From NCBI GenBank assembly GCA_964386385.1, contig CAYLRN010000031.1, positions 1-25,965 on the forward strand: a DNA stretch of 25,965 nucleotides, in the 5' to 3' direction. A model generated the notes under the pieces. The model was not told the DNA's origin, made no database searches, and saw nothing but the letters and a program-made list of their open reading frames with translations. The DNA comes from RUG572 sp964386385. Its GTDB lineage: Bacteria > Verrucomicrobiota > Kiritimatiellia > RFP12 > UBA1067. Shown piece after piece: positions 1-9,200 of the stretch; the first letter of the stretch is position 1; every line of letters starts with the position of its first letter. Both the position numbers and the translations under genes were made by a program.

Positions 1-165
1 GACGTCGTCGCGCCCGCGATGGAGGGCCGCCCCGGCGGGTACACCCGCATCCTGAGGCTCGGCCGCCGCCGCGGCGACGCCGCCGAGCTCTGCCTCCTGC
101 AGTGGGTCACGGTCCCCGAGGCCCCGGCGCCCGCCGGCGCCGGCGAGGCCGCCGCCGGCGATTAA
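1..165 (+). CDS. rplQ: 50S ribosomal protein L17, C-terminal part (5' end outside window)
   Basis: Frame 1 is open from the first base to TAA at 163-165 and gives 54 residues. The segment GGYTRILRLGRRRGDAAELC matches the conserved C-terminal core of bacterial L17 (GGYTRI followed by an RxGD loop). L17 is a large-subunit protein near the peptide exit tunnel and normally ends the S13-S11-S4-RpoA-L17 operon, so an rpoA operon is expected just upstream of the window. After the core there is an Ala/Pro/Gly-rich tail of about 17 residues, a variable feature of the family. The stop codon lies inside the first unit of the 8-bp repeat array that follows, so the repeat supplies the gene's terminator codon. 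Identification is firm; the N-terminus cannot be seen. Confidence 0.9.
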   Translation, partial: DVVAPAMEGRPGGYTRILRLGRRRGDAAELCLLQWVTVPEAPAPAGAGEAAAGD

Positions 166-193
166 GCGGTTAAGCGGTTAAGTGGTTAAGTGC
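162..193 (+). repeat. 8-bp tandem array, TTAAGcGG/TTAAGtGG, 4 units (left arm)
   Basis: Four consecutive 8-mers are visible: TTAAGCGG, TTAAGCGG, TTAAGTGG, TTAAGTGC. The array starts on the rplQ stop codon. It is the left arm of an inverted pair with 217-256. The inner 14 bp (TTAAGTGGTTAAGT) pairs perfectly with the right arm, so an RNA copy would fold into a long hairpin around a loop of about 25 nt. It could act as the 3' hairpin of the rplQ transcript, but there is no U-tract. Confidence 0.85.
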
Positions 194-216
194 TGGAAGA
201 CCGAGGTTCTTCAGGA

Positions 217-256
217 ACTTAACCACTTAATCACTTAACTACTTAATTACTTAATC
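217..256 (-). repeat. 8-bp tandem array, ACTTAAnn, 5 units (right arm)
   Basis: Five 8-mers (ACTTAACC, ACTTAATC, ACTTAACT, ACTTAATT, ACTTAATC) are the reverse complement of the array at 162-193. The inner units are the most regular and the outer units are more diverged. The outer edge reads CTTAATC, the reverse complement of the GATTAAG that bounds the left arm. Confidence 0.85.
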
Positions 257-261
257 TCCCC

Positions 262-328
262 GGTAGGGCGCGACGTTTCGTCGCGCCGTGTTCATGTACA
301 TGGGGGGACGCGCTTCTGCGCGTCTGTC
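262..328 (+). repeat. Two REP-like palindromes in tandem order (P1 then P2)
   Basis: P1 occupies 262-287: flank GGTAG, then a perfect 9-bp stem GGCGCGACG/CGTCGCGCC around TTT. P2 occupies 302-328: G-run flank, then stem GGACGCGC/GCGCGTCT (last pair a G-T wobble) around TTCT. The same two elements occur in the same order at 13743-13845, and related copies form the array at 2301-3014. They resemble bacterial REP/BIME elements in size, GC-rich stem and extragenic location. The rest of 257-569 holds no other recognisable gene. Confidence 0.75.
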
Positions 329-460
329 ATTTCTGCCTCGTTGCGTAGGAAGTGCGCTTCTGCCAATTCCTCCACGCCGTTTTTCACCACGAGACCTCCC
401 GCATATGCCGCCACTTGTGCAGACGCCGTTTTTTTTTTTCACAAAAATCGTCCCGCCCCC

Positions 461-489
461 TTGCCATGAAACGCATGAAATGGTATTCT
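461..489 (+). promoter_or_regulatory. Putative sigma70-type promoter for the 570-2162 surface protein
   Basis: TTGCCA at 461-466 and TATTCT at 484-489 are separated by 17 bp. This gives a start near 496 and a leader of about 75 nt before the ATG at 570. An 11-T run lies just upstream (429-439). The same TTGCCA -35 with 17-bp spacing precedes the next surface-protein gene. Confidence 0.4.
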
Positions 490-569
490 CACCATGTCAG
501 CAGACGAGCCGGGCCTCCCGCAGGGGCGCGGAATCGTTTTGTGCGCTTGCGGGAACCAGGAGAGAACTG

Positions 570-2162
570 ATGAAGAAAATGATGCTTGCGCTCGCCTGCG
601 CGGCGGCTTTCGCCGTGTCGGCCGAGGAATGGGGCTACGTCGGCTTCGAGGGCTTCGACGTCGGCGCCTTTACGTACGGCAACGCCGACTCCGTCGGAAT
701 GCGCCAGAACTCGAAGGACGACAATTTCCTGTACGCATCCTCGTCCGGGTCTGAGGACGGCTCGTCTGTCGTCGCGTACGACGGCGTTCCGTCGCTTCCC
801 GCCGGCTCGCCGAAGGCAGTCGGCGAGAACTATCTGTCGCTGTCGACCGAAGGCGGCACTCTGTGGCGTTCGCTGAACGCGCCGGAGTTGAATGGATCCG
901 ATACCGATATCGCGAATGGCACATGGGAGTTCGGCGCGGCGGTCGACGCCTCCGAGAAGTCCATCTACATCGACACGATGGTGCAGTTCACGCCCACGGA
1001 GGATGGTAGCGAACCCGACGTCGGGGAGGACGCGAAGCTGGCGCTCTGGCTGAACGTCGCGACCGACGACGCCGGCAATGCCACGACGAACCTCTGCGTT
1101 AGGGGGGCTCAGATCGATCAAGACGGTGTCTCGACGCCGACAACCTTCACGATTGTGAACAAGGCGGACATCGTACCTGGTAAATGGTATCGTCTTACGG
1201 TGGAGGCGATTGCAGCCATCGACCCTGATGATGAAATTGGACTTGGCGTCTCCGCCTCTGGTTTCATCGTCATGCTTGATGGAGAGGTCCTTGTGGCGGA
1301 CAAATGCACTTTCGACGACACTGTCGAGATTTCGGACGACGCTGATTATTCGGATCTCGTTAAGAAGGTCGTCGGCAACAAGGTATTCGCAAACATAAAG
1401 GGGGATGATGATTCCACCCTCACCGCCGTCGGCTTCAAGGGATCTGGCGCCATCGACGAATTCCTCGTCACGGACGCTGCGCCGACGTTCGACGCGGTCA
1501 TCACCACCGTCGACTTCACGCTTGCGTGGGGCGAAGGCGTTTCCGCCGTCAAGTACACGATCGAGGGCGCTTCCGAACAGGATGCCGTCAATGGGCAGGC
1601 GATCAAGGTCGATGCGGGCAAGAAGGTAACTGTCGCCGCGACCCCCGCCGACTGGTACGTGATTGCGTCCGGCACGGGCGACGTGACGGTCGACGGGAAC
1701 CAGACGGTAACCGTCGAGGCGACGCTGGCCGAGTCGCCGAGCGCGCTGGAGATCTCCGCGGATCCCAACATCAAGACCGCCGACCTCAAGGCGTGGGCTG
1801 ATGGCAAGGCCACGATCGACCAGCTGAAGGCGTCGGCTTTCGTGACGGAGTCCTTCCTGCTGAACACGGCGTCCCTTCTGACCGCCGCGCCGACGCTGAA
1901 GATCGAGAACGTCGAGGTCACGGATGACGGCAAGATGAACATCGTCGTCTCCGCGACGGGCGACGGCCAGACGGTCGACATGGAGAAGATCAACGGACAG
2001 TTGAAGATCATGTCGGGCGACACGCTGGACGCGCTTGCGACGGCGACGGCGTCAATTGCCGGCGAAGACCTGGTGGCGAACGACGGCAAGGCGACGGTAA
2101 CCGTCGACTCCGGCAAGTTCGCCAAGGTCTCGGTGGATGTCAAGGAGGCTTCTGCCGAATAA
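570..2162 (+). CDS. Secreted LamG-like surface protein
   Basis: This encodes 530 residues. I chose the ATG at 570 because it is preceded by AGGAGA (558-563) and opens a textbook signal peptide, MKKMMLALACAAAFAVSA, with cleavage expected after residue 18. An in-frame start at 288 exists but would translate the P2 palindrome and the promoter. Residues about 20-305 look like a concanavalin/LamG-type beta sandwich (aromatic strands, WYRLTVEAIA, a GFKGSGAIDEFLV strand typical of these folds). Residues about 308-385 resemble a small InlB-like beta repeat with ATPADWYVI. The C-terminal 145 residues are uncharacterised. It is probably exported and binds or displays at the cell surface; no catalytic motif is evident. 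Bases about 1090-1450 use more A/T-ending codons than the flanks. A strong terminator follows, so it is likely monocistronic. Function unknown. Confidence 0.8.
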   Translation: MKKMMLALACAAAFAVSAEEWGYVGFEGFDVGAFTYGNADSVGMRQNSKDDNFLYASSSGSEDGSSVVAYDGVPSLPAGSPKAVGENYLSLSTEGGTLWRSLNAPELNGSDTDIANGTWEFGAAVDASEKSIYIDTMVQFTPTEDGSEPDVGEDAKLALWLNVATDDAGNATTNLCVRGAQIDQDGVSTPTTFTIVNKADIVPGKWYRLTVEAIAAIDPDDEIGLGVSASGFIVMLDGEVLVADKCTFDDTVEISDDADYSDLVKKVVGNKVFANIKGDDDSTLTAVGFKGSGAIDEFLVTDAAPTFDAVITTVDFTLAWGEGVSAVKYTIEGASEQDAVNGQAIKVDAGKKVTVAATPADWYVIASGTGDVTVDGNQTVTVEATLAESPSALEISADPNIKTADLKAWADGKATIDQLKASAFVTESFLLNTASLLTAAPTLKIENVEVTDDGKMNIVVSATGDGQTVDMEKINGQLKIMSGDTLDALATATASIAGEDLVANDGKATVTVDSGKFAKVSVDVKEASAE

Positions 2163-2190
2163 CCGCTCTGCTCTTGCTAGCAGACGCAAT

Positions 2191-2223
2191 CGGGCGACGC
2201 TCTCCGGAGCGCCGCCCGTTTTT
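2191..2223 (+). terminator. Rho-independent terminator after the LamG-like gene
   Basis: The 12-bp stem CGGGCGACGCTC/GAGCGCCGCCCG has one mismatch and a TCCG tetraloop (2203-2206), and runs directly into TTTTT (2219-2223). It lies 28 bp after the stop codon. Confidence 0.85.
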
Positions 2224-2227
2224 GTGA

Positions 2228-2259
2228 TTAAGTGGTTAAGTGATTAAGTGGTTAAGTGC
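2228..2259 (+). repeat. 8-bp tandem array TTAAGTGG, 4 units (left boundary of the repeat island)
   Basis: Units are TTAAGTGG, TTAAGTGA, TTAAGTGG, TTAAGTGC. The array is preceded by GA, so its outer edge reads GATTAAG as in the other arrays. It forms an inverted pair with 3099-3162, about 840 bp away. Confidence 0.85.
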
Positions 2260-2300
2260 GCGGACGCGCAAATGGTTGAGTTGCCCATGTTCGGCGTTTC

Positions 2301-3014
2301 ATCGGTAGGGCGCGACGTCCCGTCGCGCCGCGTGTCCCGCCGCATCGCAGCTTCGCTTCAGTGGCAAATCCGGCGGCTGCGGCGCGTGAGGTTGTGCGCC
2401 CTCCCGTTTCGGTCGCGCAGGAGCGCGACCCTCCCGGATCGGCGGGGCGAGACGCCCCGCCCTACCGAATGGGGCGCCCCTCTCGTCTTTTCGTCCCATT
2501 CAGCGTTTTCAGCGTCCCGCGAAGCGGGTTTCAGTGTCTTCAGTGGCAAATCCGGCGGCGGCGGCGCGTGAGGTTGTGCGCCCTCCCGTTTCGGTCGCGC
2601 AGGAGCGCGACCCTCCCGGATCGGCGGGGCGAGACGCCCCGCCCTACCATCCTGTCGCCTCATCGGTAGGGCGCGACGGGACGTCGCGCCGCGTGTCCTG
2701 CCGCATCGCAGCTTTCGCTTCAGTGGCAAATCCGGCGGCGGCGGCGCGTGAGGTTGTGCGCCCTCCCGATTCGGTCGCGCAAGAGCGCGACCCTTCCGGA
2801 TCGGCGGGGCGAGACGCCCCGCCCTACCATCCTGTCGCCTCATCGGTAGGGCGCGACGGGACGTCGCGCCGCGTGTCCTGCCGCATCGCAGCTTTCGCTT
2901 CAGTGGCAAATCCGGCGGCGGCGGCGCGTGAGGTTGTGCGCCCTCCCGATTCGGTCGCGCAAGAGCGCGACCCACCCGGTCATGTCGCGGCGGGGCGGGA
3001 CGCCCCGCCCTACC
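2301..3014 (+). repeat. ~180-bp tandem array built of REP-like palindromes (about 4 units)
   Basis: The marker CAGTGGCAAATCC starts at 2359, 2541, 2721 and 2901, giving spacings of 182, 180 and 180 bp. By eye the 2541 and 2721 units differ at only 3 of 180 positions; the 2359 unit has a different middle part, and the last unit is truncated. A full unit contains three hairpins: P2 in reverse orientation (GGTCGCGC/GCGCGACC, e.g. 2593-2618), P3 in reverse orientation (GGCGGGGCG/CGCCCCGCC, e.g. 2623-2648) and P1 in forward orientation (GGCGCGACG/CGTCGCGCC at 2304-2329, 2665-2690, 2845-2870). Open frames across the array only translate the palindromes. No gene is visible in 2163-3278. Confidence 0.9.
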
Positions 3015-3098
3015 GAATCGACCATTCATTTGCCGACTTATTTGCATACCGTCTGCCCGCTTGCCCGCCTACCACCTGCCAGCTTGCGCGCCCACGCA

Positions 3099-3162
3099 AC
3101 TTAACCACTTAACCACTTAACCACTTAACCACTTAACCACTTAACTGCTTAATCACTTAATC
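3099..3162 (-). repeat. 8-bp tandem array CCACTTAA, about 8 units (right boundary of the repeat island)
   Basis: About eight 8-bp units occur in inverse orientation to 2228-2259. The first five or so are identical (ACTTAACC) and the last ones are diverged (ACTTAACT, GCTTAATC, ACTTAATC). The outer edge again reads CTTAATC. The high identity of adjacent units suggests recent expansion by slippage. Confidence 0.88.
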
Positions 3163-3183
3163 CCGTCGTCCCTCCATATTCTA

Positions 3184-3212
3184 TTGCCAACAATCCTGCC
3201 TTTTGATAGAAT
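3184..3212 (+). promoter_or_regulatory. Putative sigma70-type promoter for the giant surface protein
   Basis: TTGCCA at 3184-3189, a 17-bp spacer and TAGAAT at 3207-3212. This predicts a start near 3219 and a leader of about 60 nt. It begins 21 bp after the 8-bp repeat array. Confidence 0.45.
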
Positions 3213-3278
3213 CACGATTCATAAAGATAGGCGGATTGTACCCTCTCATGGCGGGGTGCGAGAATCAAGGATCTTGAC

Positions 3279-6200
3279 ATGAAAGACATCTTCGACAGAT
3301 TGGCCGGCTGGGTCGGAAGCTTCGGCGCTGGAAGCGCCGGAACGGTTTTTTCGCTGCTTGTTCTTGGTTTGCTGCTTTCGACGCCGCAGAGGGCGGCGGG
3401 CGTTTCATATGCCAACATCGGCAACGACCGGGTGCTGCTGATGAACGACGAAAAGCGCGGCAGCAAGACGGGAGTGATATCTAATCAAGGCTATTATTGC
3501 ACGAATTCCGCCGCCGGCACGACCTATTGGACGCACCTCCCGTTTGCCGACGCCAACGGAACGGCCAAACGCACGTTGATGCAGGGCACCAACCATGTCC
3601 TTCATGCCGCCGACGGGACGGTCTTGTGGACTTTGAGGGATTGTCGGGCCGGGTTCATAAAGCGGACTCTTTCAAAGCGCAACTTTCTGCCAGTGTCCAG
3701 CAGAGCCCAGAGTAGTTCTGGCGAAGTGGCGTCGATGAAGATTGACGGCAAGACGTACTATTTCGACGAGAACGACGCAAGCGCGTGCGTCATCTTGAGA
3801 AACGGTGCCGATGCCGCGATTTATTCACCGTACTACGAGGACGGCGTTGGCACGATCTACTTCGATGCGGTGAACGCGATGACCGATGACACGATCAGTT
3901 CGATTGCGATCCAGATGGCGACAAATGTTTCCGAGCTGGCTCTGGCCGTCGCCGAGGAGGAGGGGCGTACGCTTACGCTCAAGGACTATGGCGATGACGA
4001 CGAGAACCTGGACTGGTTCGACATTCCGTTCGACGTCCTTCCGGTGACGGCGGGAAAACTGATGGAGAGCGAAATCGTCCGTGGAGCGACGAATCTTACA
4101 TTGGAGGTGACTGCGGGGTCGTCCAACGACTTCTACCGCATCCGCGCACAGTTGAACCACTACGGACCGATGCGCTTTCGCATTCGCAGGACTTCGCTTG
4201 GCAACAATTGGAGCGCGTCCAAATCGGACACTTCCGGCTTGATACTCGTGGACAACCTGATTGCATCGTATCCGCCAGTCACGGTGCGGCTGAACAGACG
4301 CGGAAATGATTACGATCCTTCGCTGAAGGGGAAGGACGTACAGGGAATCCACGGAGATTTTTCAAGCCCGTTTTTCGCTTTCAGCCAAGATGGAATCACC
4401 GCGTTCCTGAGTTTCGACTGGATCAGGAACTTCACCAATGTCACACAGAAGATAGAAGTGACGAATCCGCGATTGAACTACCGCTGGCGCTATCTCGGAC
4501 AGGTTGTCGGAGAGTGGCAGAGCATTGCCCTTTCCCCGGAGAAATGCACCTGGCTTGGCGATTCGTCGGCAACGCAGCTGGTTTCCGCCGTCTCGCTTCC
4601 CTTGACGAACGGCGTCGGCGACGTGGAGTATTTCTACACGGTCGACCTCAGCGCTCCGTACTACAAGCCCGTTGACTATGCCTACTACAGCAAGTCGCTG
4701 GGTTTCGGGACCGGCTGGACGGAGGCGATCACGTCGGTCACGAACCGCGGGTCGCTGACGAATCCGCAGCTGTACAATGCCGAGACCCCGACGCCCGCGG
4801 GCGGCACGGACTACTTCGTGCGCATCCGCGAGGGCGAGTCGCTCTTCGAGCGCGTCTATCTGTCTACGTTCCTCGGGACGAACTCCCACGCCGTCACGAA
4901 CTGCTCGATGGAGCTCGTCTCCGACCACACGTGGCGCTATCACTACCACGTGCCGACGAACATGGCCGCCAGGGGCGAGACGCTCAACTTCTGGTTCTGC
5001 GGCACGAATCAGCAGGTCGTCGGCGAGTCGAGGTACCGCACCGGCAACAGGAAGGACTGGAAGCTCCGCGAGGGCGTCGCCGACGTCCCGTACCTTCCGT
5101 TCACGTCCGTCGCCAACGGCGAGCAGGTCGGACGGATCGCGGTGGACGGCAAGTCCACGCATCTCGTCTTCGAGTTCAACGACGACACCGGCGCGTTCAC
5201 GATGTCGCATGGCGGCTATCAGGACTTCAACATGTGGACTGACGCGAAGGGCGACACGTACGTGGGCAACTACGTCACCACCTCCGGCGTCTCCGACGTG
5301 AAGACGCTCTACACGTGCGACATGACGTCCTGGCCGATCTCCTTCGGCACGAACTCGTGGTGGAGCGAAAGCTTCGGCGCCGGCGACACTGGCGGCGACC
5401 AGTATCCGATGGACGTTCACTTCGACTCCCGCACGACGCCGAACGGCTGGCAGGCCGGCAACGGAATGTTCGTCAGCACCGACCGCACGAACCTGACGGA
5501 GACGCTGACCACGGATTCGCGCGCCCTCAAGATGGACGGCGGCGGCGCCGGATTCGTCGAGCTCACGAACCTGAGCGCCGACAATATCCCGCAGGGCGTG
5601 GACACGTTCTCGTTCGACGCGCGCGTCGCCCAGGACGTCTCCTTCGACAGCTTCGTGTACAGTCTCGACAACATGACGGAGAAGGACTGCGCCATGAGCG
5701 CGGAGGTGGCGATGTCCACCGTGAAAAACGGCACGGACATGTCGCCCGGCACGCCCACCGTCTCCCTCGTCGGCTACTACCGTCCGAAGAAGGGCTGCTA
5801 CGAATTCCGCATCCGCCGCCTGACCGGCACTGGCTCCACTGGCGAACTCGAACTCTCGCTCTGGAAGTGGCAGCAGAACGCGGCCGGCACCGGCATGGAG
5901 GCCGTGCGAATGGCAGGCGGGTCGTCCGTCAACGGCAACGGCGCCATTCCCACCTCCGAGACGAAGAACCCGATTCTCACGACAACCGCCGCGAGCGGCA
6001 CGGCAGACTACAAGAGCGTCAACAACCTGCTCGTCCCCACGAGCGACACCTACGACTACAAGAACTGGACCACGTGCTACATCTCCGTCTTCACCGCCAA
6101 CGACGGGACCGTCCACGTCCTCGGCGCGATGGGGAAGAACCGCAACCAGCTGTCGGCCACGAACGCGACCGACTCCGCGTTCGTCTACGTCTACTGCAAG

Positions 6201-9200
6201 GACGCCTCCTCCTCCGCGCTTGCGAAGGGGTCTTTCGGCGTGGGCTCCACGGACTGCAAGGCGTCCTTCGGCGACCTCATGCTCCACCCGGCCACGAGCG
6301 GGACAAAGGTGGATTTCAGCCGCTCCGCGGCCACGCCCCTTCTTGAAAGCGCCGAAGACTGGGACGACTGGTCCAGCTGGGACGGCAGCTCCACGCGCTA
6401 CAGTGTCAACGACAGCCAGCTCCAGGCCGGCGGAAGAAAGGCGGTCATCGCCGCAATCGCCCCGTCGGTGAAGGTCGAGTTCCTCACGCGCAAGCCGACC
6501 GCCGATTCGAAGGACGAGAACTGGGAGACGCGCGGCGTCACGAACGTGGCGTCGTTTAATCCCACGAGGCTGACGTTCCAGCCGCGCACCCCGGACTTGT
6601 GCTACGTGCGCCTCGCCACGTCGGGCGACGACGACAAGTCCCTGGGCATCGTGGTCGACAACCTGGAGGTGAGGCAGTGGCGCGGCGAGACGCATTCCCG
6701 GCTGAAGAACGACAACTACGGTCTTGACGGCGACTGGACGTACGTCGAGAGCTGGATCGTGGACGCCATGGGCGGCAACGCGGTCCTCCTCCAGCCCAAG
6801 CGCGGCAGCGGCGAGAACCCCGTCGGCATCCGCGCGCCGCTTCTGCGGCAAGGGCTTTCGATGTTCTCGTTCGCCTACACGAACGCCGACGAGAACGCCG
6901 TCCTTCTGCTCCAGATCGCGACGAACGACGTCAACCAGTCGAACCTGAAGGGGTTTACCTACGGCACGCGCTCGCTCGACTCGAACGTGTGGACTACGGT
7001 CAAGACGTTCGACTTCTCCGAGATGTCCGCGCTTGACCGCCGGGGCGGCACCCTTTCCCACTCCATGAGCCTCCGCGCGCCGGTCTCCGGGACGATGCGC
7101 CTGATCGTCGATCCGGGCGTCGTCGCCGCCGCGGCCGCCGAGGACGCGGACATCGACTTCGGAAGCGTTACCGTCACGAGTGCGCTCTGCTACGACGAGC
7201 CGCGCCTTGACGACAGGTCGTGGTGGGGGTGGAACATGCGCACTGCGGGATGGACTGCCGGCAAGGCGGACGACTATGCGCTGCTCACCGACTGGTCGGA
7301 CGGACTTTCCGCCGCACTTAACTGGTCCGGCCTTCCGGCGCACAACTCCAACGGCGCCGAGTTCAGGGACGACGAGGAGTCGCAGTACTCGCAGCACGAC
7401 CCGTTCGTGCAGAGCCCGCCACTCGAGTCCGGCATCGGCAACGTCAGCATCCGCGCCCGCAAGATGTACGGCGCCACCCAGGACGTCGCCAGCGTGGTCT
7501 GTCTCCTCGGCGCGTCTAGCAAGGACGCGCCAGACGAGGACTGGACGGAACTGGCGACGTTCACGGTGGACTGTCCCACGTACCAGACGTTCACATGGTC
7601 CACGACGGTCGACAAGAGCCCGTACAAGGTGATCCGCCTTTCCGTTCCGGGCGCGGCGGAGCACAAAAAGCAGCGCGTCATGATCGACGAGGTGGCGATG
7701 TACGAGCCGATTTCCCCGAAGATCGCGCTTGTCAACCTGGCGCCGTTCCGCACCGACCTCGACAAGAGCGACATGGTGATCACGAACATCATGTCGATGG
7801 ACCAGCAGCCGCTCCTCGGCGAGAGCTGGGGCGTCCAGGTAGAGGTGGAGCCGCAGCAGATGGGCGACGAGCTCGATATGGACCATGTCCGCGTCCTCTT
7901 CAGCTACAAGGTAGGCGTGGATAACTGGGGCATCGTGAACTGGATCTCCAATACCGCCCCTGCGGAACTGCACCGCGTGGCCTCGACGTCCAACCTCATC
8001 TTCCGCTCCACCTACGACAACACGGCCACCATCGTGCCGTCAATCGAGGGGCAGAGCGTCGTCGTGCAGTACTGCGTCACGGCAGAGTACTGGGACAAGA
8101 GCCAGGACGTCTACACCGACGCCCCGCACGAACACCGCATCGAGGCCAACGAGTGGTCGATGCCCTCCTGGTACCGCGGCAAGAACGGCGACCTCAATGT
8201 GCTGTACGGCGCCGGCCTCGATGACAAGTTCTCCCCGTACACGATTCTCGAATCCATTTCGCCACGCCGCGCATGGATCAACGAAATTAACTTCTACGAC
8301 GGATGTTCCCTGTCGCCGTTCCAGATTTTCGGTGACACCAACCAGTATGTCGAAATCGCGGCCCCCGCTGGCAGCGACTTGACTGGATGGGGACTACAAC
8401 TGGTAGACCAGGGCATGGTGGAATATGAATTCGCGATTTTCGGCTACAATGACGTGGCCTCCCGCAAGACGGCGAATTCGACGAACAGCTATGCGTTCCT
8501 CGCCTTGCGCAGCCCGGAAACCGCAAGCGCCGGCCATGTCCCCAATGCAGACGGCACGTGGAAGCCGTTTGGAGGAAACAGGGGGCGGATTTCATATAGC
8601 CAGACGTCCGCGCTTCGACTTGTCCGTCCCAGCGGAATCTGGGAACATGAGATTGTCTTCGGCGCAACGAACATTTACGCGGGCACTCGCGTCGACTATC
8701 TTTACGATTCCACCAACCTGTGCGGGAAACTCAACGCGAAATATCCCAACGCGCGCTTCCTCGTCGCCGGCAACGACAAGGACGGCGGTTCGCTCGGCGT
8801 CTTCCGCAGCCACGGCGAGAACGGCACGTATCCGGACGAATCGTGGCAGGACGTCACGCAGTGCAGCTGGACGAACTCCATGCGCCAGACACCCGGCACG
8901 GTCAACGTCATGGCCGACGGCACACTCCAGACGATCGACGACAGATACTATCTCCGCCCCAACGGGACGAACGTGTGGATCTACGCAGACGTCAGCGGCG
9001 GACACGTCCTCCAGAAGTTCGGCACGAACCTGGTGGAGAACGCCGTCATCGTCCTACCCATGGGAAGCTCCACTAACATCGTCTTCGTCCTCGACCGCTG
9101 GTATGAAGTCGCGTCGATCTCCACCAACGGCATCTCCGTGGACGTCTCCACGTCGCTGACGAAGGACGCCGAGGGCAATAGCGTCTTCGCCATCAGGGAC

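Noticed and set aside
288..569. Upstream extension of the LamG-like protein to a start at 288
   Set aside because: It would read through the P2 palindrome and the promoter. The ATG at 570 has AGGAGA and opens a clean signal peptide.
2358..3112. Long open frames on both strands across the repeat island (e.g. minus 2358-3047, plus 2534-3112)
   Set aside because: They translate the palindromic units themselves (Arg/Pro/Ala repeats), lack ribosome-binding sites and repeat with the DNA period. No stops occur only because the DNA is GC-rich and 180 is divisible by three.
2228..3162. CRISPR array or integron attC array
   Set aside because: The 8-bp units have no spacers, the 180-bp units are direct tandem copies without unique spacers, and no cas or integrase gene is nearby.
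4362..7973. 1203-codon open frame antisense to the giant surface protein
   Set aside because: It coincides with the most G/C-ending part of the sense gene, is Arg/Val/His-rich, shows no motif and no start signal. It is a shadow of biased codon use.
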